A stretch of DNA of 64,000 nucleotides, from NCBI GenBank assembly GCA_028554795.2, contig JAPYKE020000552.1, positions 62,001-126,000 of the forward strand, given 5' to 3'. This document shows positions 1 to 13,109 of the stretch, one piece after another; within the stretch, counting starts at the first letter, position 1; every line of letters starts with the position of its first letter. The position numbers and the translations under genes are program-made. The notes beneath the pieces are model-generated. The model was not told the origin of the DNA. It was given only the letters and a program-made list of their open reading frames with translations, and searched no databases. Source of the stretch: Sinohyriopsis cumingii. Taxonomy: Eukaryota > Mollusca > Bivalvia > Unionida > Unionidae.

Positions 1-2404
1 TTCCTATCAGAAACTTATGTGACACAATGTAATTTCAATAACCTTATCAGTCTTCAGTGATTTTAATGATTTTGTTCATTGAAAAAAACAGCCTGGAAAT
101 GCATGACATAATTTTCTTCCAAGAAACAAATATAATTATGCATAATAAATTTTCACCATCATCTTCAGTTTATTGTTCAAGATTTTTGTTAACATCAACA
201 ATATGTACATCAAGAAATATTTTTAAAACATCAAATCAATGAAGTACACTAAAGTTAGAATAACTGTACAAAATAAACCTCTGCTGGAAAAATTTATGTT
301 GCAATATATATTATTTAGAACCTCTTAACTGTTGGCAGAATTATTGCTTCATTGAATTTTGAATCGATTTAAAAATATTTTGATGTTATTCAATACTGCC
401 CCAATACATATATTCTTGAAATTATTGTTGTACAAATTATATAAAATCACATTCATTAGACTCATCTTATGGCAACTTAAAGTAGACTTTCTTTCTGTCA
501 TTCAATTGTCCCAATCTGCAGTATGAAGTGTGCCAAAGAATTCATTAGGTTAGGCCCAGCCCCATATTTATTTTCTGTTGGCAATTTTGCCAAAATTTAA
601 CAAAGGAGAATGACTTGATTGAGGCTCATATAGCACAAATGATGGTGGAGCCAATTTGACCAAATGATTGATATGCAAGTGACCATTACAAAAGGGTATG
701 AATGCCATGAGATGATGCTAGGTAAGTTGCCTTGATTCCAGACTGAACATCACAGTTATGCTTTGTACTGCAACAAAAAGCCCAGATCTCAATCAAATGC
801 ACAGGTATATTTTTTATATGATGACATAATAAATATGCATACACCGAATGGCTGTTAGAGTAATGATCATTTATTTTTGTAGTTGTTTGTTTTTGCTACT
901 CATCAATGATATCAGTGGCAAACTGGTAGTCATGGATCTTAATTTTGGGATGACTGTGTTTTTGGTTTTGAACCTACCCCCATAACATAATTTATATGGC
1001 CCCACCTATCTTAAAGTGTAATAATGAGATACCCTGAACTGTGTATATGAGGGATCATTGTACTGGACTTCATAAGTAAGCATCATTTATAAGGTGTCCA
1101 AAAGTGTGGTTTTGACTGCATATGAAAAGTACCAAGTTAACAAATACTGAATTGGTTTTGTATAATTATCTAACAATTATGTGAAGAAATTGTCCATAAA
1201 TTTGACTTGGACAAAACAACATTAAAGGACAAAAAAAGAGAGTTCATTATATGCATGTATTCAGATTAAGATATTTTTGCAAATTGGGCCAGGATGTATT
1301 TCACGATACTTGAAGTACGTAACTTTCAAATAATATTCCCCACTACCCCACTATAATGCCATGTGTTATTACATTAGGCAGAATACTGATGGAATGCTAA
1401 CAAAAATCTCCTTAAACCTACTAATAAAAATGTCACAAATATACTTAAATCATAAGTGTTCATACTAAAATATGTATTTCATGGAATGAAAATGTTCATA
1501 ATATTTATGATACAAACATGCTTGTAAACAAAAATAAAATGCAATCAAAATGTACAATAAATTTTGAAAGAACATACATTTTACAAAACAATGATATATA
1601 CAAAAATATTTTACAAAACTATGTACGATTCATTTTACGTCTTATCAAATAACTGGCATTGTTATTTTGACAAAAATATTATTTCAACAAAATTCTGCCT
1701 GTAAGATATAGATGGTTATATCTTAGATCATTAGTGTGATACATACGCACACACTGTAATTGCAATTGCTGCTACTCATCTTTGTGATTTCCATATTTTT
1801 TTACACCAATTAAATTTTGTTTATTTGTTAATATTTTTTTTAGAACAGGATTCACAGCTATTTAATCTTGCAGATTAATTCCGCTAGCAAATTCTTAAAA
1901 AGAGGATGTAACCAAAAATAAGGTAGGATCGACAACTGCACATTGTATTTATATGTCTATGCTGAACTGCAAAATCTGTGTAACGTATGTAGTTTGCCCC
2001 TTTTCATGACAAAATTTGATCCCTGAACTGAACACTGAACTGAACTAGTGTAAGTTTAGCAATGCAATAGAAACTTATTCATTTGTACACAGAAATGTAG
2101 GGCTTTTTACAAGTTCATAAAACTTTGACTTTGCACATATCATTATAGAAATGCAAGAGATACACAACATCTAAATACTAATATAAGCAATAATGTTTCC
2201 ATGAGAACAAAATATAAAACCCTAAATTTAAATGAAACAATTTCTTTTTGTTTCCTGATTTTAAGGTCTTGAGCATTTAAAATAAATGACTAAAGGAATC
2301 TGCTGAGCAATTCAAATTCAGGTTATAGAAACAAATGAACCAATTCCCAGAAGCTTCTGGGCCTATATTTCACATTGACCTTGCATCTTTTTTAAAACTC
2401 CTGT
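1..2404 (-). other. 3' UTR and downstream flank
   Basis: Sequence beyond the stop codon of the kinase gene. A minus-strand AATAAA lies at 1,820-1,825, about 580 nt after the stop, and is a plausible but unproven polyadenylation signal. I see no gene or recognisable repeat here. Confidence 0.35.
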
Positions 2405-2470
2405 TCATTTCTCTGGTTCAATTTTATGTTGTAAAAGTTCCAGGGCTTTTTCACATGGTCCCATTATTTG
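2405..2470 (-). CDS. STKLD1: Probable terminal exon with stop codon
   Basis: Acceptor ttttctttacag is followed by 21 codons and TGA: QIMGPCEKALELLQHKIEPE then K. It is entered in phase 0, as the 19.1-kb exon requires, and together they complete one armadillo-like helix pair. The 16.6-kb intron is long and further exons inside it are possible. Confidence 0.6.
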   Translation of the reverse strand, partial: QIMGPCEKALELLQHKIEPEK

Positions 2471-2743
2471 CTGTAAAGAAAATATAATTGACTATTAGAA
2501 CTCAATAATTTCAACCAAATTATGAAACTGCATCTGTGTTTACTTGTTTTAACAAGTGCCAATCATAATATTCCTTTTCAGGTTTTAAGAATGAACAAAA
2601 AATAGTAGTCTGAGTACCTGGAAATGCATGTACATTTAGTTCAGCTAAACATTTCAACACCTGAGATTTTACTCAAGCTATATTGGACAGTTGTTACTGA
2701 TAGAATCATGATAAAAATTAGATGGAAATCTATGTACAGTCCA

Positions 2744-2745
<2 letters not shown>

Positions 2746-2774
<29 letters not shown>
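2746..2774. repeat. (TG)n microsatellite at a SINE tail
   Basis: About 14 TG units. It directly abuts the 3' end of a minus-strand SINE copy at 2,775-2,900. Confidence 0.95.
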
Positions 2775-2900
2775 ATTAGGATTTATAATGTAGCTTTTAA
2801 CAATTTTCAGTCATATCGCTATAATGTGTGCATTGTGGCAGTTTATAGTGATGTCTAGCACTGGGGCATCCATACACCACTTATATATTTAACTCGATCT
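2775..2900 (-). repeat. Truncated tRNA-SINE copy, 3' half only
   Basis: It shares the block around CATATCGCTATAATG, TTTATAGTGATGTCTAGCAC and TGGGGCAtC with the copies at 37.3, 42.4 and 59.6 kb. The tRNA-like end is missing. The 3' tail is the adjacent TG repeat. Confidence 0.7.
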
Positions 2901-3779
2901 TAAGTTATCCAAAGGTTTGCAAGCTAATCAATTAGTTCATCCTACCATAATCTATTAATCTGGGTATCAAAAATATGATTAAATTATACTACATACATTA
3001 CTTATTATATTCATAATTAATAGCTAATCATTCAGCATAATTATGTGGTAATAACCTCTGCATAAGATATCTGTATGTTTCAGGCAATACAAGTCAATTA
3101 GGTACATTCTTTGGTATGTTGTCCAACACAATTGTTCAGGAATGAGTATGGACTTGTACTACGTTTCTGACCTTGACCTTAAAGATATGACAAACTGTGA
3201 TACCCGACATATCTTAGAATGACAGGTATGTTTTATTTTCATCCCTCTATTTTGAAAAGCTGTCGAGTTACAGGGAAGAAATTAAAAAATTAAAAAATGT
3301 GTAACTTTGACCTTGACCTTGAAGACACACAAATATGGTATGCAAGTCACTTTTCAGTGACGACATATAAGTGTACTACACATGATCAGTTTATCTCAAA
3401 CAATATAAAAATTACGGTTTGGATAAGAAACTGAAAGCTGGACATATGGATATAAAAAACAAATGGATAGGTGGAGTGGGGACAAAATAGGTACCCCAAT
3501 TTTATAAAATGGACAGGCTTCTCTATCAAAAAACTGTACCAATAATTTTGACAATAAATGTTACTCAAGACAGGGGAAACATACTTAAAATTAAAGTAAA
3601 AAAACTGAATCTATGACCATAACAATCTTATGATATACCAATAAATACCCTAGACTTGGAAAGTTATATTTAAAAATAATTCTCTGATCAACCAAAAGCC
3701 TATAATTTAAAGCAAGGAAAACAAATACAAACACAAATTTAAGAATATAAAACATTAGCTCCTCTTGCCAAACTTGGCA

Positions 3780-4015
3780 TTATGGTACCATATATATACT
3801 ACATAAGTTTGTATAAATGGTGCCATCTGCAAACAACATAGATTCTGGTCTGCCATCGTAATAGAACTAGCCAGACTGGGTCAATGTTATTTGTTCTACT
3901 GATTATTCCTAACATAATGCATAGACCCACATCTGCTGGGACATTATGCTATGACATTTATGAGTCTATAGAGTTCGTCTTTGGGTCAGTTTAATAAGTC
4001 AGTATATATGGTAAC
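3780..4015. mobile_element. MITE copy (GATCTGGGTCTATG family)
   Basis: The outer arms resemble ACCATATATACT and its complement AGTATATATGGT. Inside are inverted copies of a block containing ATAGACCCACATCTGC. The same structure recurs near 14.8, 26.1, 28.6, 39.6, 43.5 and 44.6 kb. No ORF. Confidence 0.6.
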
Positions 4016-4090
4016 TAAATATGGTACGACTGTGATAGGGAAATTTCAGAATTGAGTAATCAAAGAACATGTTTTTACATTATTTTTAAT

Positions 4091-4112
4091 ACTACTACTA
4101 CTACTACTACTA
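4091..4112. repeat. (ACT)n microsatellite
   Basis: About seven ACT units. Confidence 0.9.
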
Positions 4113-4274
4113 ATACTTTATTTAGTAATTTAGGCCACCAACCCATATTACAAAGTATAATACAGGTATGTGCGCCATGGTTTAAAGAAATTAAATATGG
4201 TGTTCATCATGAGTATAGATACATAATTTCCAATAATCAGTGCATTATTTTATAAAAAATGTTACTACCTCCAA

Positions 4275-4691
4275 GTATATTATTCACCATTCGTTTGAGT
4301 GATCAAAGATTGTCTAAGATGAAAAACTGAATTGATGTAGCAAGAAAGATTCCTTATATTCATTAATATATTGCTATAACTCATTAGGGATACAAATTTT
4401 CCTACTGACGGAAAGAGATAATAAACTTCATTGAAGTATTTCTGTCTTATATGGTCATAATCTGGGCAAGCACAAACAAAATGGAATTCATCTTCTGCCA
4501 AATAAACATCATTTTTCTGGCATAGTTCACAATACCTATTATTTCTCTCAATCCTGCTATGCCTACCTGTCTCTATTTTCAGTGTATGTGCTGAGCACCT
4601 AAATTTAGCAAGTAATTTCCTAAGAAAATACAATAATCCACATGAGAGGTATTTTTCCTGTCCTAATTCGGTTTTATACATTCTATAATAC
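4275..4691 (-). pseudogene. LINE fragment: C-terminal cysteine-rich domain (rest at 8.72-9.64 kb)
   Basis: An open segment of about 135 codons with FRCSAHTLKIETGRHSR, YCELCQ and EDEFHFVCACPDYDHIR. This is the Cys/His cluster found at the end of a LINE type common in molluscs. It is the downstream part of the same copy as the RT fragment at 8,724-9,640, separated by the insertion of another LINE. Joining the two flanks at the target duplication keeps the reading frame open across the junction. Confidence 0.8.
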
Positions 4692-5455
4692 TTGGGTTCC
4701 AAGGGTTGTCATCGCCTGGGGCGGATGTGGGAGATAAGCATCCACTTCCCTTGGAAATCCTCCAGTGGCTTGCGTCTGATAGAGCCTCTGACAACCATAT
4801 CCAACTCCAGGCCTTCACAAGTGGCGGAACCTGTTTAAACTGACTGGATAAGGAATGACAGCCGAGTTTCTGGCGCCTCAAAACCAGACACTTCAGGCAG
4901 ATGGGGCTCGTTAACCTTGGGTGGTCACCTATCTAAGAGAATGAAAACTCCGATTTCAAACCTTCGCTGCCTTGCAACTATACCCTCTCATCGGAAAGGC
5001 CAAGGGAGTAAACCCCAACATTAATTCCGGAGACGGAGTCCCTAAGGCAACTTGGCATTGGTTTCAGTGTCATCTTGGCAACTCCTGCGATGCAGCTGGT
5101 GCCATGATGTATCAGCTTGTCCTTTCCCTTGGATCCATCAGCTGCATGGAGAGGGGAGGGTCACCTGCATGGGCAACAGGTGATTCCCCATATCACCCTG
5201 CCCAGGCTTGTGCCCTGGAGAGGACACTCCAGCTTCATTCCACAGTGTTGACACAACACGGGAAGCAGCAGTTTACCGGTTATAAGTTACCGCTCGATTG
5301 GCGTAGAGCCAGACACCAGGGGTGGCTTCTGACGGTGGGAGAGACCAACATGTTTCACTGGACAGCTACCGCCTGCCTCAAACTGGGCAGCCCCCAGCCA
5401 ATAAGGTGCCATCCCGCCAGTTCGCCTGCCTTGCTGGGTGCGTAAGGCTTAAGGT

Positions 5456-6394
5456 ATGCGAGTACCTGACAAGCGGACTACAACTACTGCACCAAGAAAT
5501 AACAAAATAAAAATAAAAAACAAGACTTCAATCCTCAAGCTAGGTACCTGGAATGTCCAGACCATGCTGACTGGGCTTTCAGATGATCTCCAGACAATCG
5601 GTGATGTTCGAAAGACTTTAGTCATCAACGACGAACTTGCAAGGCTCCAAGTCGACATCGCCTCACTACAGGAGACACGACTACCAGATTCCAGGTCCCT
5701 CAGAGAAAAGAACTACACGTTCTTCTGGCAAGGAAAGAGCGCTGATGAAGCCACAGAGTTTGGTGTTGGATTCGCTGTCAGGAACACTCTGCTGGGGATG
5801 ATAGAACCCTGCCAACAAGGAAATGGAAGACTGCTATCCCTCTGCCTCCACACCACAAACGGGCCTGTCAACCTGATCAGCATCTATGCTTCCACACTAA
5901 GATCCTCCACAGATACCAAGGATGAGTTTTACGATGAGTTAAACTCGTTCATCGACAAAATTATCAAGGAAGATAACTTGATTTTGGTGGGCGACTTCAA
6001 TGCTAGGGTGGGTGCCGACTATGACTCTTGGCCCTCCTGTCTTGGCAAGTTTGGCATTGGGAAGATGAATGAGAATGGGCAGCACCTTCTAGAGATGTGC
6101 TCGTACCATGACCTCAGCATCACCAATTCATTCTTTCAGACAAAGCCACAGCACAAAGTGTCTTGGAGGTATCCCCGGTCTAAACACTGGCACCAGCTGG
6201 ACTTGATCATTACAAGACGGGCAGCCATGAAGGGTCTGCTTCTTACCCGTACCTTCCAAAGTGCTGACTGTGACACCGACCACTGCAAAATGAAGCTTCA
6301 GCCGAAGAAGATCCACTGCTCTAGGCAAGAGGGTCAACCATGCATTGATGTGAGCATGACATCATATCCAGACAAGGCTGAGGAATTCACCTAG
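5456..6394 (+). pseudogene. LINE endonuclease domain
   Basis: A 312-codon open segment with the exonuclease/endonuclease/phosphatase motifs in order: LGTWNVQTM, LQETRLP, LVGDFNARVG, HQLDLIITRR and CDTDHCKM. It nicks target DNA for target-primed reverse transcription. It ends in a TAG; homologous coding sequence resumes in other frames from about 6.7 kb. Confidence 0.88.
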
Positions 6395-6735
6395 GCTCTT
6401 TCCAAGACGTTTGATTCAGAACCCCCCAACGGCAATGCCAAAGAAAGATGGGATCACATCAGAGAGACTGTATACAGCACAGACACACAGATCTTTGGTA
6501 AGAAGCAATCAAAGAACAATGACTGGTTTGAGGCTAACTCATACTCATGCCAGCCATAGAAGAGCATCACAGTGCTCACCTGCAATACAAGTGATCCCCC
6601 TGCCAGAAGAGACTACAGGCATACAGGTCTACTAGAAGCAAAGTGCAGAAATTAGCATGGCAGTGTGCCAATGAATACTGGCTTCAGCTCTGTCAGAGTA
6701 TCCAGTTGGCAGCATAAATTGGAAACATCAGAGGC

Positions 6736-8117
6736 ATGTACGATGGCATAAAGAAAGCAATGGGTCCCATGAAGAAACTGACAGCACCACTGAAGTCTGC
6801 CACAGGTGATACCATCCACAACAAGGGCAAGCAGATGGAGCGTTGGGTGGAATACTACTCTGAACTGTACTCCAAAGAGAACCACGTGACCAATGATGTC
6901 CTCAATGCCATTGAAAACCTCCCTCTTATGGTCGAACTGGACAAGAAACCTACTGTAGATGAACTAAAGAAGGCCTTAGAGAAACTGTCGCTAGGTATAG
7001 CCCCAGGGAAGGATGGCATCACAGCAGAACTCATCAAGTGTGGATGTAGCGTGCTTCTCACACACCTGCACGACCTCCTCTGCCAGTGCTGGGATGAGGG
7101 TGCAGGACATGAGAAACGCCAACATCATAATCCTGTACAAGAACAAGGGCAACAGAAGTGACTGCAACAACTACAGGGGCATATCACTTCTCAGCATCGT
7201 GGGTAAAGTTTTCGCACGTGTCATCCTGAACAGACTGCAGACGCTTGCTGACAGAGTTTACCCATAGTCGCAGTGTGGGTTCCATGCAGACAAGTCCACA
7301 ATCGACATGATCTTCTCTGTCAGGCAACTGCAGGAAAAATGCAGAGAACAACACAGACCCCTCTTCCTGGCCTTTATAGACCTCACCAAGGCATTCGATC
7401 TGGTCAGCAGATGGACTCTTCACAATCTTGGCGAACATTGGTTGCCCTCCAAAGCTGCTAAGCATGATCTAGTCCTTCCACGATGACATGAAAGGCACAG
7501 TGTAGTACGATGGCTCAACATCTGACCCCTTTGACATCTGCAGTGGAGTTAAACAGGGCTGTGTCCTTGCCCCCATGCTCTTCGACATCTTCTTCACAGT
7601 CCTGCTCAAGCATGCCTTTGGGATGTCCACAGAAGGGATTTACCTGCACACACGATCAGACAGCAGACTGTTCAACCTGGCACGACTGAGGGCAAAGAGC
7701 AAAGTGCGTGAAGTAACCATCAGGGACATGCTCTTCACAGACGATGCTGCTATAGCCACCCACACAGAAGCTGAGCTTCAGCACCTGATGGCCCGCTTTG
7801 CAAAAGCATGCGATGAGTTTGGGTTAACCATAAGCCTAAAGAAAACAAATGTGATGGTTCAGGACACGGACCCTTCAAGCATCATCATCAACAACTACGA
7901 ACTTGAGGTGGTGAGTCAGTTCATGCACCTCGGCTCTACCATCAAAAACAACCTCTCGCTCGATGCTGAGCTCAACAAGTGGATCGGAAAGGCATCAACA
8001 ACTCTCTCCAGGTTGTCGCAGAGAGTATGGAACAACAGCATGCTGACCATGAACACTAAGATCACCGTGTACCGTGCATGCATGCTAAGCACTCTCATGT
8101 ACACCAGTGAAATCTAG
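6736..8117 (+). pseudogene. LINE reverse transcriptase domain, broken
   Basis: RT motifs lie across several frames: PGKDGITAELIK near 7,000, NYRGISLLSIVGKVFARVIL near 7,170, GVKQGCVLAPMLFDIFF near 7,545-7,595 and the catalytic FTDDAAIATHTEAEL near 7,734. In-frame TAG codons at 7,265 and 7,504 and frameshifts before 7.0-7.1 kb show it is inactive. Confidence 0.88.
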
Positions 8118-8716
8118 ACTCTGTACGCCTCACAAGAGAAAAGACTGAGCGCCTTTCACATGCGATGCCTCCGACGCATACTCGGGATCACCTGGAGTGA
8201 TCGAGTAACAAACCACAAGGTGCTCGAGCATGCCAAGATTCTTAGCATGGTCACACTCCTCCACCAATGTCGCATCAGATGGCTGGGCCATGTACGTCAG
8301 ATGGATGACGGACGGATCCCCAAAGACATTCTTTATTCAGAACTCACCTCTGGCAAAAGGTCGATCAGACAGCCACATCTCCGCTTCAAGAATATCTGTA
8401 AGCATGATATGAAAGCCCTTGATATCGATGTCAACACCTGGGAAGAGCTCGCTCTAGACAGATCAAGCTGGCAACATGCTCTGATCACTGGTCTGAAAGC
8501 CGGAGAGGACAAGCAACGCTTGCTAGCTGATGAAAGACGATCACAGAGAAAGAAGAAGCAGTCCAACCAACACCAGACGCAACCTTCAAGTGCAGCAGGG
8601 ACTGCCACTCCCGCATTGGACTACTTAGCCAAAGTAGATGCTGCACAACCACCAACCGGGACATATCTTATGGGCGCAGTTCCATTGTCTCTCGAGACTA
8701 ACGGATGCCAACAACA
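8118..8716 (+). pseudogene. LINE C-terminal segment
   Basis: It continues the RT after a TAG at 8,115. It has LRRILGITWSDRVTNHKVLE and RWLGHVRQMDDGRIPKD, the WLGH box typical of the region after the RT in this LINE type, then a basic tail. Confidence 0.85.
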
Positions 8717-8723
8717 ATAATAC

Positions 8724-9640
8724 CCCCATTTATGTGAGTTGTTAATATCACTTTGCCAGTTTTGTAGTGATGAATCCTAATTTTTTGAAAAAATAATGTG
8801 AAAAATTGTTTTTCATCTCTAACATCTTGATTTAGCCAAACATACCCAAAACCAAAATGAAATAACATGTCTCTAACATTGGTAGCCCAGGTGACATGGT
8901 TAGTTTCATGTAATCAAATAAACATTAAGTAACATTGGTGTGGATATCGAGTTGAAGGCATTCTTATGACCTTCAACCAGTATTTAATGCAATGTAAAAA
9001 TTACAAAGTGGGTATCTTCCACAGTCCCTTAACACAATCACATTATTGGTAGGTTTAGGAACACCTAAATACTGTTTGCAAAAATTGTATTGCACAATTT
9101 CAATATCTCTACTAAATCCATATCCCCAAATATTTTACCCATAGCAAGGAATTGATTTTATTACCAAATCAAACATTTTTTAATGTAACCTCTACACTAA
9201 AGCAGCCGGATCATTTTTGATAATTCAAAATCTTTTAAGTTGCTTTCTGTGTCTGAGCTGCTAGTATCTGCTTTGCTTTCATCCAAACCAATTTTGGGGT
9301 TAAAAATAAACCCATGTATTTATAATAAGGCACACATTTAATATGACTTTCTTTGAAAAACAATATCTCCTTTTGTTTGTGATATCCCCCATTTCTGAAA
9401 ACAAATGATTTTACTTTTATTGAGTTGACCATCATACCAGTTTTATCATGGAAATGTTCAATAACATTATTTGGTTCTGAAGTAGCTTTACTGTACCAGT
9501 GCAATTAGCGACATCATCAGTGTAAAGTATTGCAAAAATATCTATACCACCCAAATCAAGATTAAAATTTGGTGTAAAATATTCATACCCCAATTGTTAG
9601 TATTCTGTCTGTAACCATCACCAATTTCATGAAAAATTAG
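8724..9640 (-). pseudogene. LINE fragment: RT catalytic region onward
   Basis: The 5' part of the LINE split by the 4,692-8,716 insertion. Reading the minus strand gives LYTDDVANCTG near 9,520, HDKTGMMVNSIKVKSFVFRN, YKYMGLFLTPKLVW, then in other frames MFDLVIKSIPCYG and CKQYLGVPKPTNNVIVLRDC near 9,060. It is frame-shifted and not functional. The sequence 5' of the YTDD motif is degraded or lost. Confidence 0.8.
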
Positions 9641-10449
9641 AACACATTTTTATTTAATAAAATATGGAAAAGAGGAACTGATATTTTTTACAAGATATGA
9701 AATGTTAAAGTATTGTAGAATATTTGTACCAAATCATGACAGATCCAAAATATTTAAACTTTTTACCAACTGCTACTGAAGAAATTCACCTTTTAGTATG
9801 AAGTTTATCAAATATCCTTGTAGCCCGCTAGAATTTTTCATTAAGGAAGAAAATTCTCTACAGTTACAAATTTTACTTACCGCTTGTAGGTAATAATTTC
9901 TTCATCTAAAAGTAGTTGTAACCAAACAATAATTTGTCACATATAATAAAAGTAATGATGGATATATTGTGCAATATCAAGGTTACTGTAGCTCAGTGCT
10001 AACTAAAGACATATCATATAACTGTTGCTTTACATGCTGATCATTTTTAACATTACTTTTTGTCAAATGTTCTGTGAAAAATAATTTAAAAACATAACTA
10101 CTTTCCGTAACTAGTATCTTTAAAAGTGATCAATTAACTATCGAAAATAGGTCACTATGCCCTTTAATGTATGACATAGCCCAACCCAAAGCTGCACTTA
10201 CAATGCATGTTTAATGGCAATAGGTTAAAAGATATTAAAGTTTGACATTGTCTTTTTTCAGTAATGGTCAAAATTATGTGCAAGATATAACAGTGATTCA
10301 GTTCTGAGTATGAAATATTTTCATTTTCATAATGGAAATTTGCTAACAATAGGGAAAAGTTGCTGGATATAGTGATAAATACAATTTTTAAAATCCTGAA
10401 TGTCACAGTAACTTAGATTTCAATCATGACATTTACCTCCCAAACATTG

Positions 10450-11340
10450 CAAGCTTGATGTCAACTAGTGCAGTAGTATTGGAGATACAACATGGACAAA
10501 AATAATTGCTAGGAAAGTTGGGAACACTCCAGTTTTGGCATCAAACTCATGTTCATTCTAAGATGTACCTTCAGTGGAATTATGGTGCCATATTGATATG
10601 TTAAAAGCTTAGATATACTTTCTACCAACTTTTAAACATTATAGAAAATAGAGAACAGCAATCCAGTTTTGGTGCATTACATAAGTTCAACTAAAGATGA
10701 CATAAAGAGTTTTATATCACTTTGATACAGCTTGGTCTGTAAGGATGGACACAACTTTAAGAAATTTAATAAATACTGGAAGGTAGGTAACATGAGCCTA
10801 GTTTGGGTGCTTAACATATGACAATTCTAAGATGCACATATGGTGTAAATTTGGTAACAAAAGAAATCTATTGAAATCACAGCCTAGAAACGATTTTCAA
10901 TAAGTTTCTAATTAATCCTGAAAGCAGGTCTCAGTGACCCATTTATGGTGTTCAATACATGTGTATCCCAAGATGTACCAACATTGTAAGTTTTATGACA
11001 ATAGTTATAATATTATAGGAATCACAGACCTGAGAGAAAGGATGGACACAATCTTGTGAAATTTTGAATAAATCCTGGATAGAAGATAACACTTTTTAAG
11101 TGTTTTAACATGTTACCTGCTGATCCTACGAAGCAACTTCATGTAAATGGGGTGGCAATAATGTAAAAACATATCAGAACTAAGGACTGGACAAAATAGT
11201 TACCATATTTTAAATAATTCAAAGAAAGTAGATCACAGTAATCCATTTTGGTGCATGACACTTACTCATCTGAAGATCCACTCACAGTGAAAGTTAGATA
11301 TCAATAGTTAGGAAATATAAATAATATAGTCTGGACAAGG
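10450..11340. repeat. Highly diverged tandem repeat, unit about 180 bp
   Basis: Blocks such as CACAGTGACCC…TTTTGGTGCATgACA, AAGATGTACC and AAATTTAATAAATACTGGA recur in the same order about five times with heavy substitution. No ORF. The unit length is a visual estimate. Confidence 0.5.
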
Positions 11341-11628
11341 AAGATGGATGGTTGTACACACAATGATGCACAAAGTGAATCTTGTACATTGCCTGCTTCT
11401 TGAAGCAGGACAATAAATAACAAAATAAACATGCAAAATATCAAATTAAATGTTTTGATTCTGATTCAGTAATATAAGTTATCATAAATCACCACTTTTA
11501 AATTTGAAGAATTTACTGGAAGAATCAGAAACACAGTCAAAGATTATGTTTTCATTTTGACCAGATCATGGTATGTCTCAAGTGTGTTAAGTGTTGAAGA
11601 AAGATCCTCAAGCAATATGATCCAAAAA

Positions 11629-11743
11629 TTTTATAGCAGAAATAAATTTATGAAAACTTTATAGCAGAAATAAAATTTATGAAAACTTTATAGCAGAAAT
11701 AAATTTATGAAAACTTTATAGCAGAAATAAAATTTATGAAAAT
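11629..11743. repeat. 28/29-bp minisatellite with alternating units
   Basis: Four copies of a unit containing TTATAGCAGAAATAAA and TTTATGAAAAC. The A run alternates between three and four As, so copies 1 and 3 match and copies 2 and 4 match. That indicates expansion as a dimer. Confidence 0.9.
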
Positions 11744-12861
11744 ATAAGGATTGACGCTTTCATTCTGTATATCATTATTCATGGCTGAAATTAAATTTGC
11801 AGAATGCAACCATTTAACAAACCTTGTTCTAAAAATTGGTAACATATAAAACATAAAGTAAAACAAAATGCCTCTTACAGTATATTGTTTTACATTCTCA
11901 AATTATAAAAAGAGTGTAATTCTGATAGGAAATAAGGAAATATTACTGGAAGAATCAGAAACATAGTCAAAGATTATGTTTATGAGAAGAGTTTAAAAGA
12001 AATTGGATGAACTGAGTCAAGTAAATTTAATAAATATTCCATGAACATAATCAGATTATTAACTTAAGTCATTTACACCACTGAAGGACATATCAGGGGT
12101 TCATACACAATGTATAATGATGGAGATAATGGTCTAACAAATTAAGTAGTGATTAAGGAAAGCTTTCCTTTCAATTGCAAGCAATGGGCTAACTTTTCTC
12201 ATTTTTGTCAATTTGTCTACATTATCTAGCCAGAATTAGGATCCTATTGCCACATCAATGGTTACTGACCTTTGTTGACACAAGAAGGGAAAATCCTAAC
12301 TTACTTCTATTTACTAATTTGTAGAAAAATTAAAGTTCAAAAACAAATATTTCCAAGTTATGAGATATCGTTTTAAGAAAGCACTAAAATATTGACATGT
12401 TTAAATTTTGAACCTATTAAAATCTGAATGCATACATTATGACCAGCTTGTTCTGTAGACAGTAGAAGTCTTCTTGTCCATATTCTTTTTACATGTTTCT
12501 TTTTGTGATGGACAACTTTTTTGGTGGTGGACAACTTTTTAGCAATTTTGTTGCCTCAGAGTGAGATAGAAAAAATAAAATGCAATAAAAATGTATGACC
12601 TTACATAATTATAACTTATCCAGACTTAAGTAACCAGATTTAAAATCCAGTACTGCAAAACAAAATTGCCAAATGTTATATCTGAGGAAAAAAATACCAT
12701 TTTAAAAGGCATTGGTCATCAGCACTGTACTGCTGGATTAACTACTGGAAGAACATAGCTTACCTCATTTCTTCAAGTCCCTAGCTATACTGATGGTGAG
12801 GACTTCAAAGTCAATGTAAAATAATACAATGTCAGACATTTTCATGAATTGCTCAATCTCC

Positions 12862-13105
12862 ATGGTATAGCATTGGGGCTAGTTCTATGAGATAAAGCAT
12901 TGGGGCTAGTTCTGTGGGATATAGCACTGGGGCTAGTTCTATGGGATATTGCATTGGGGCTAGTTCTATGAGATATAGCATTGGGGCTAGTTCTATGAGA
13001 TATAGCATTGGGGCTAGTTCTGTGAGATATAGCACTGGGGCTAGTTCTGTGAGATATAGCATTGGGGCTAGTTCTATGGGATATAGCATTGAAGCTAGTT
13101 CAATG
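12862..13105. repeat. 27-bp minisatellite, about 9 copies
   Basis: A unit of 27 bp built around GCATTGGGGCTAGTTCTATG. Because 27 is a multiple of three, both strands stay open over the array. The resulting repeat peptides (MLYLIELAP-like and its opposite-strand partner) look like a by-product; no promoter or splice evidence supports a gene. Confidence 0.95.
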
Positions 13106-13109
13106 GCAG

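Larger units (their letters stand above)
4692..8716 (+). mobile_element. Complete but decayed LINE (AP endonuclease + RT), RTE-like
   Basis: A non-LTR retrotransposon of about 4.0 kb. ATAATAC flanks it on both sides (4,685-4,691 and 8,717-8,723), and the 3' end is a short CAA run. Order: a 5' region of about 760 bp, an apurinic endonuclease from 5,456, an RT from about 6.7 to 8.1 kb, and a C-terminal segment to 8,716. Stops and frameshifts break the coding region, so this copy is dead. The clade is tentative: the short tail, absence of RNase H and simple-repeat end suggest RTE-like. Confidence 0.88.

Noticed and set aside
4972..5445. 157-codon ORF ahead of the LINE endonuclease
   Set aside because: No recognisable domain, overlaps other open frames, lies in the 5' region of the LINE; treated as untranslated leader.
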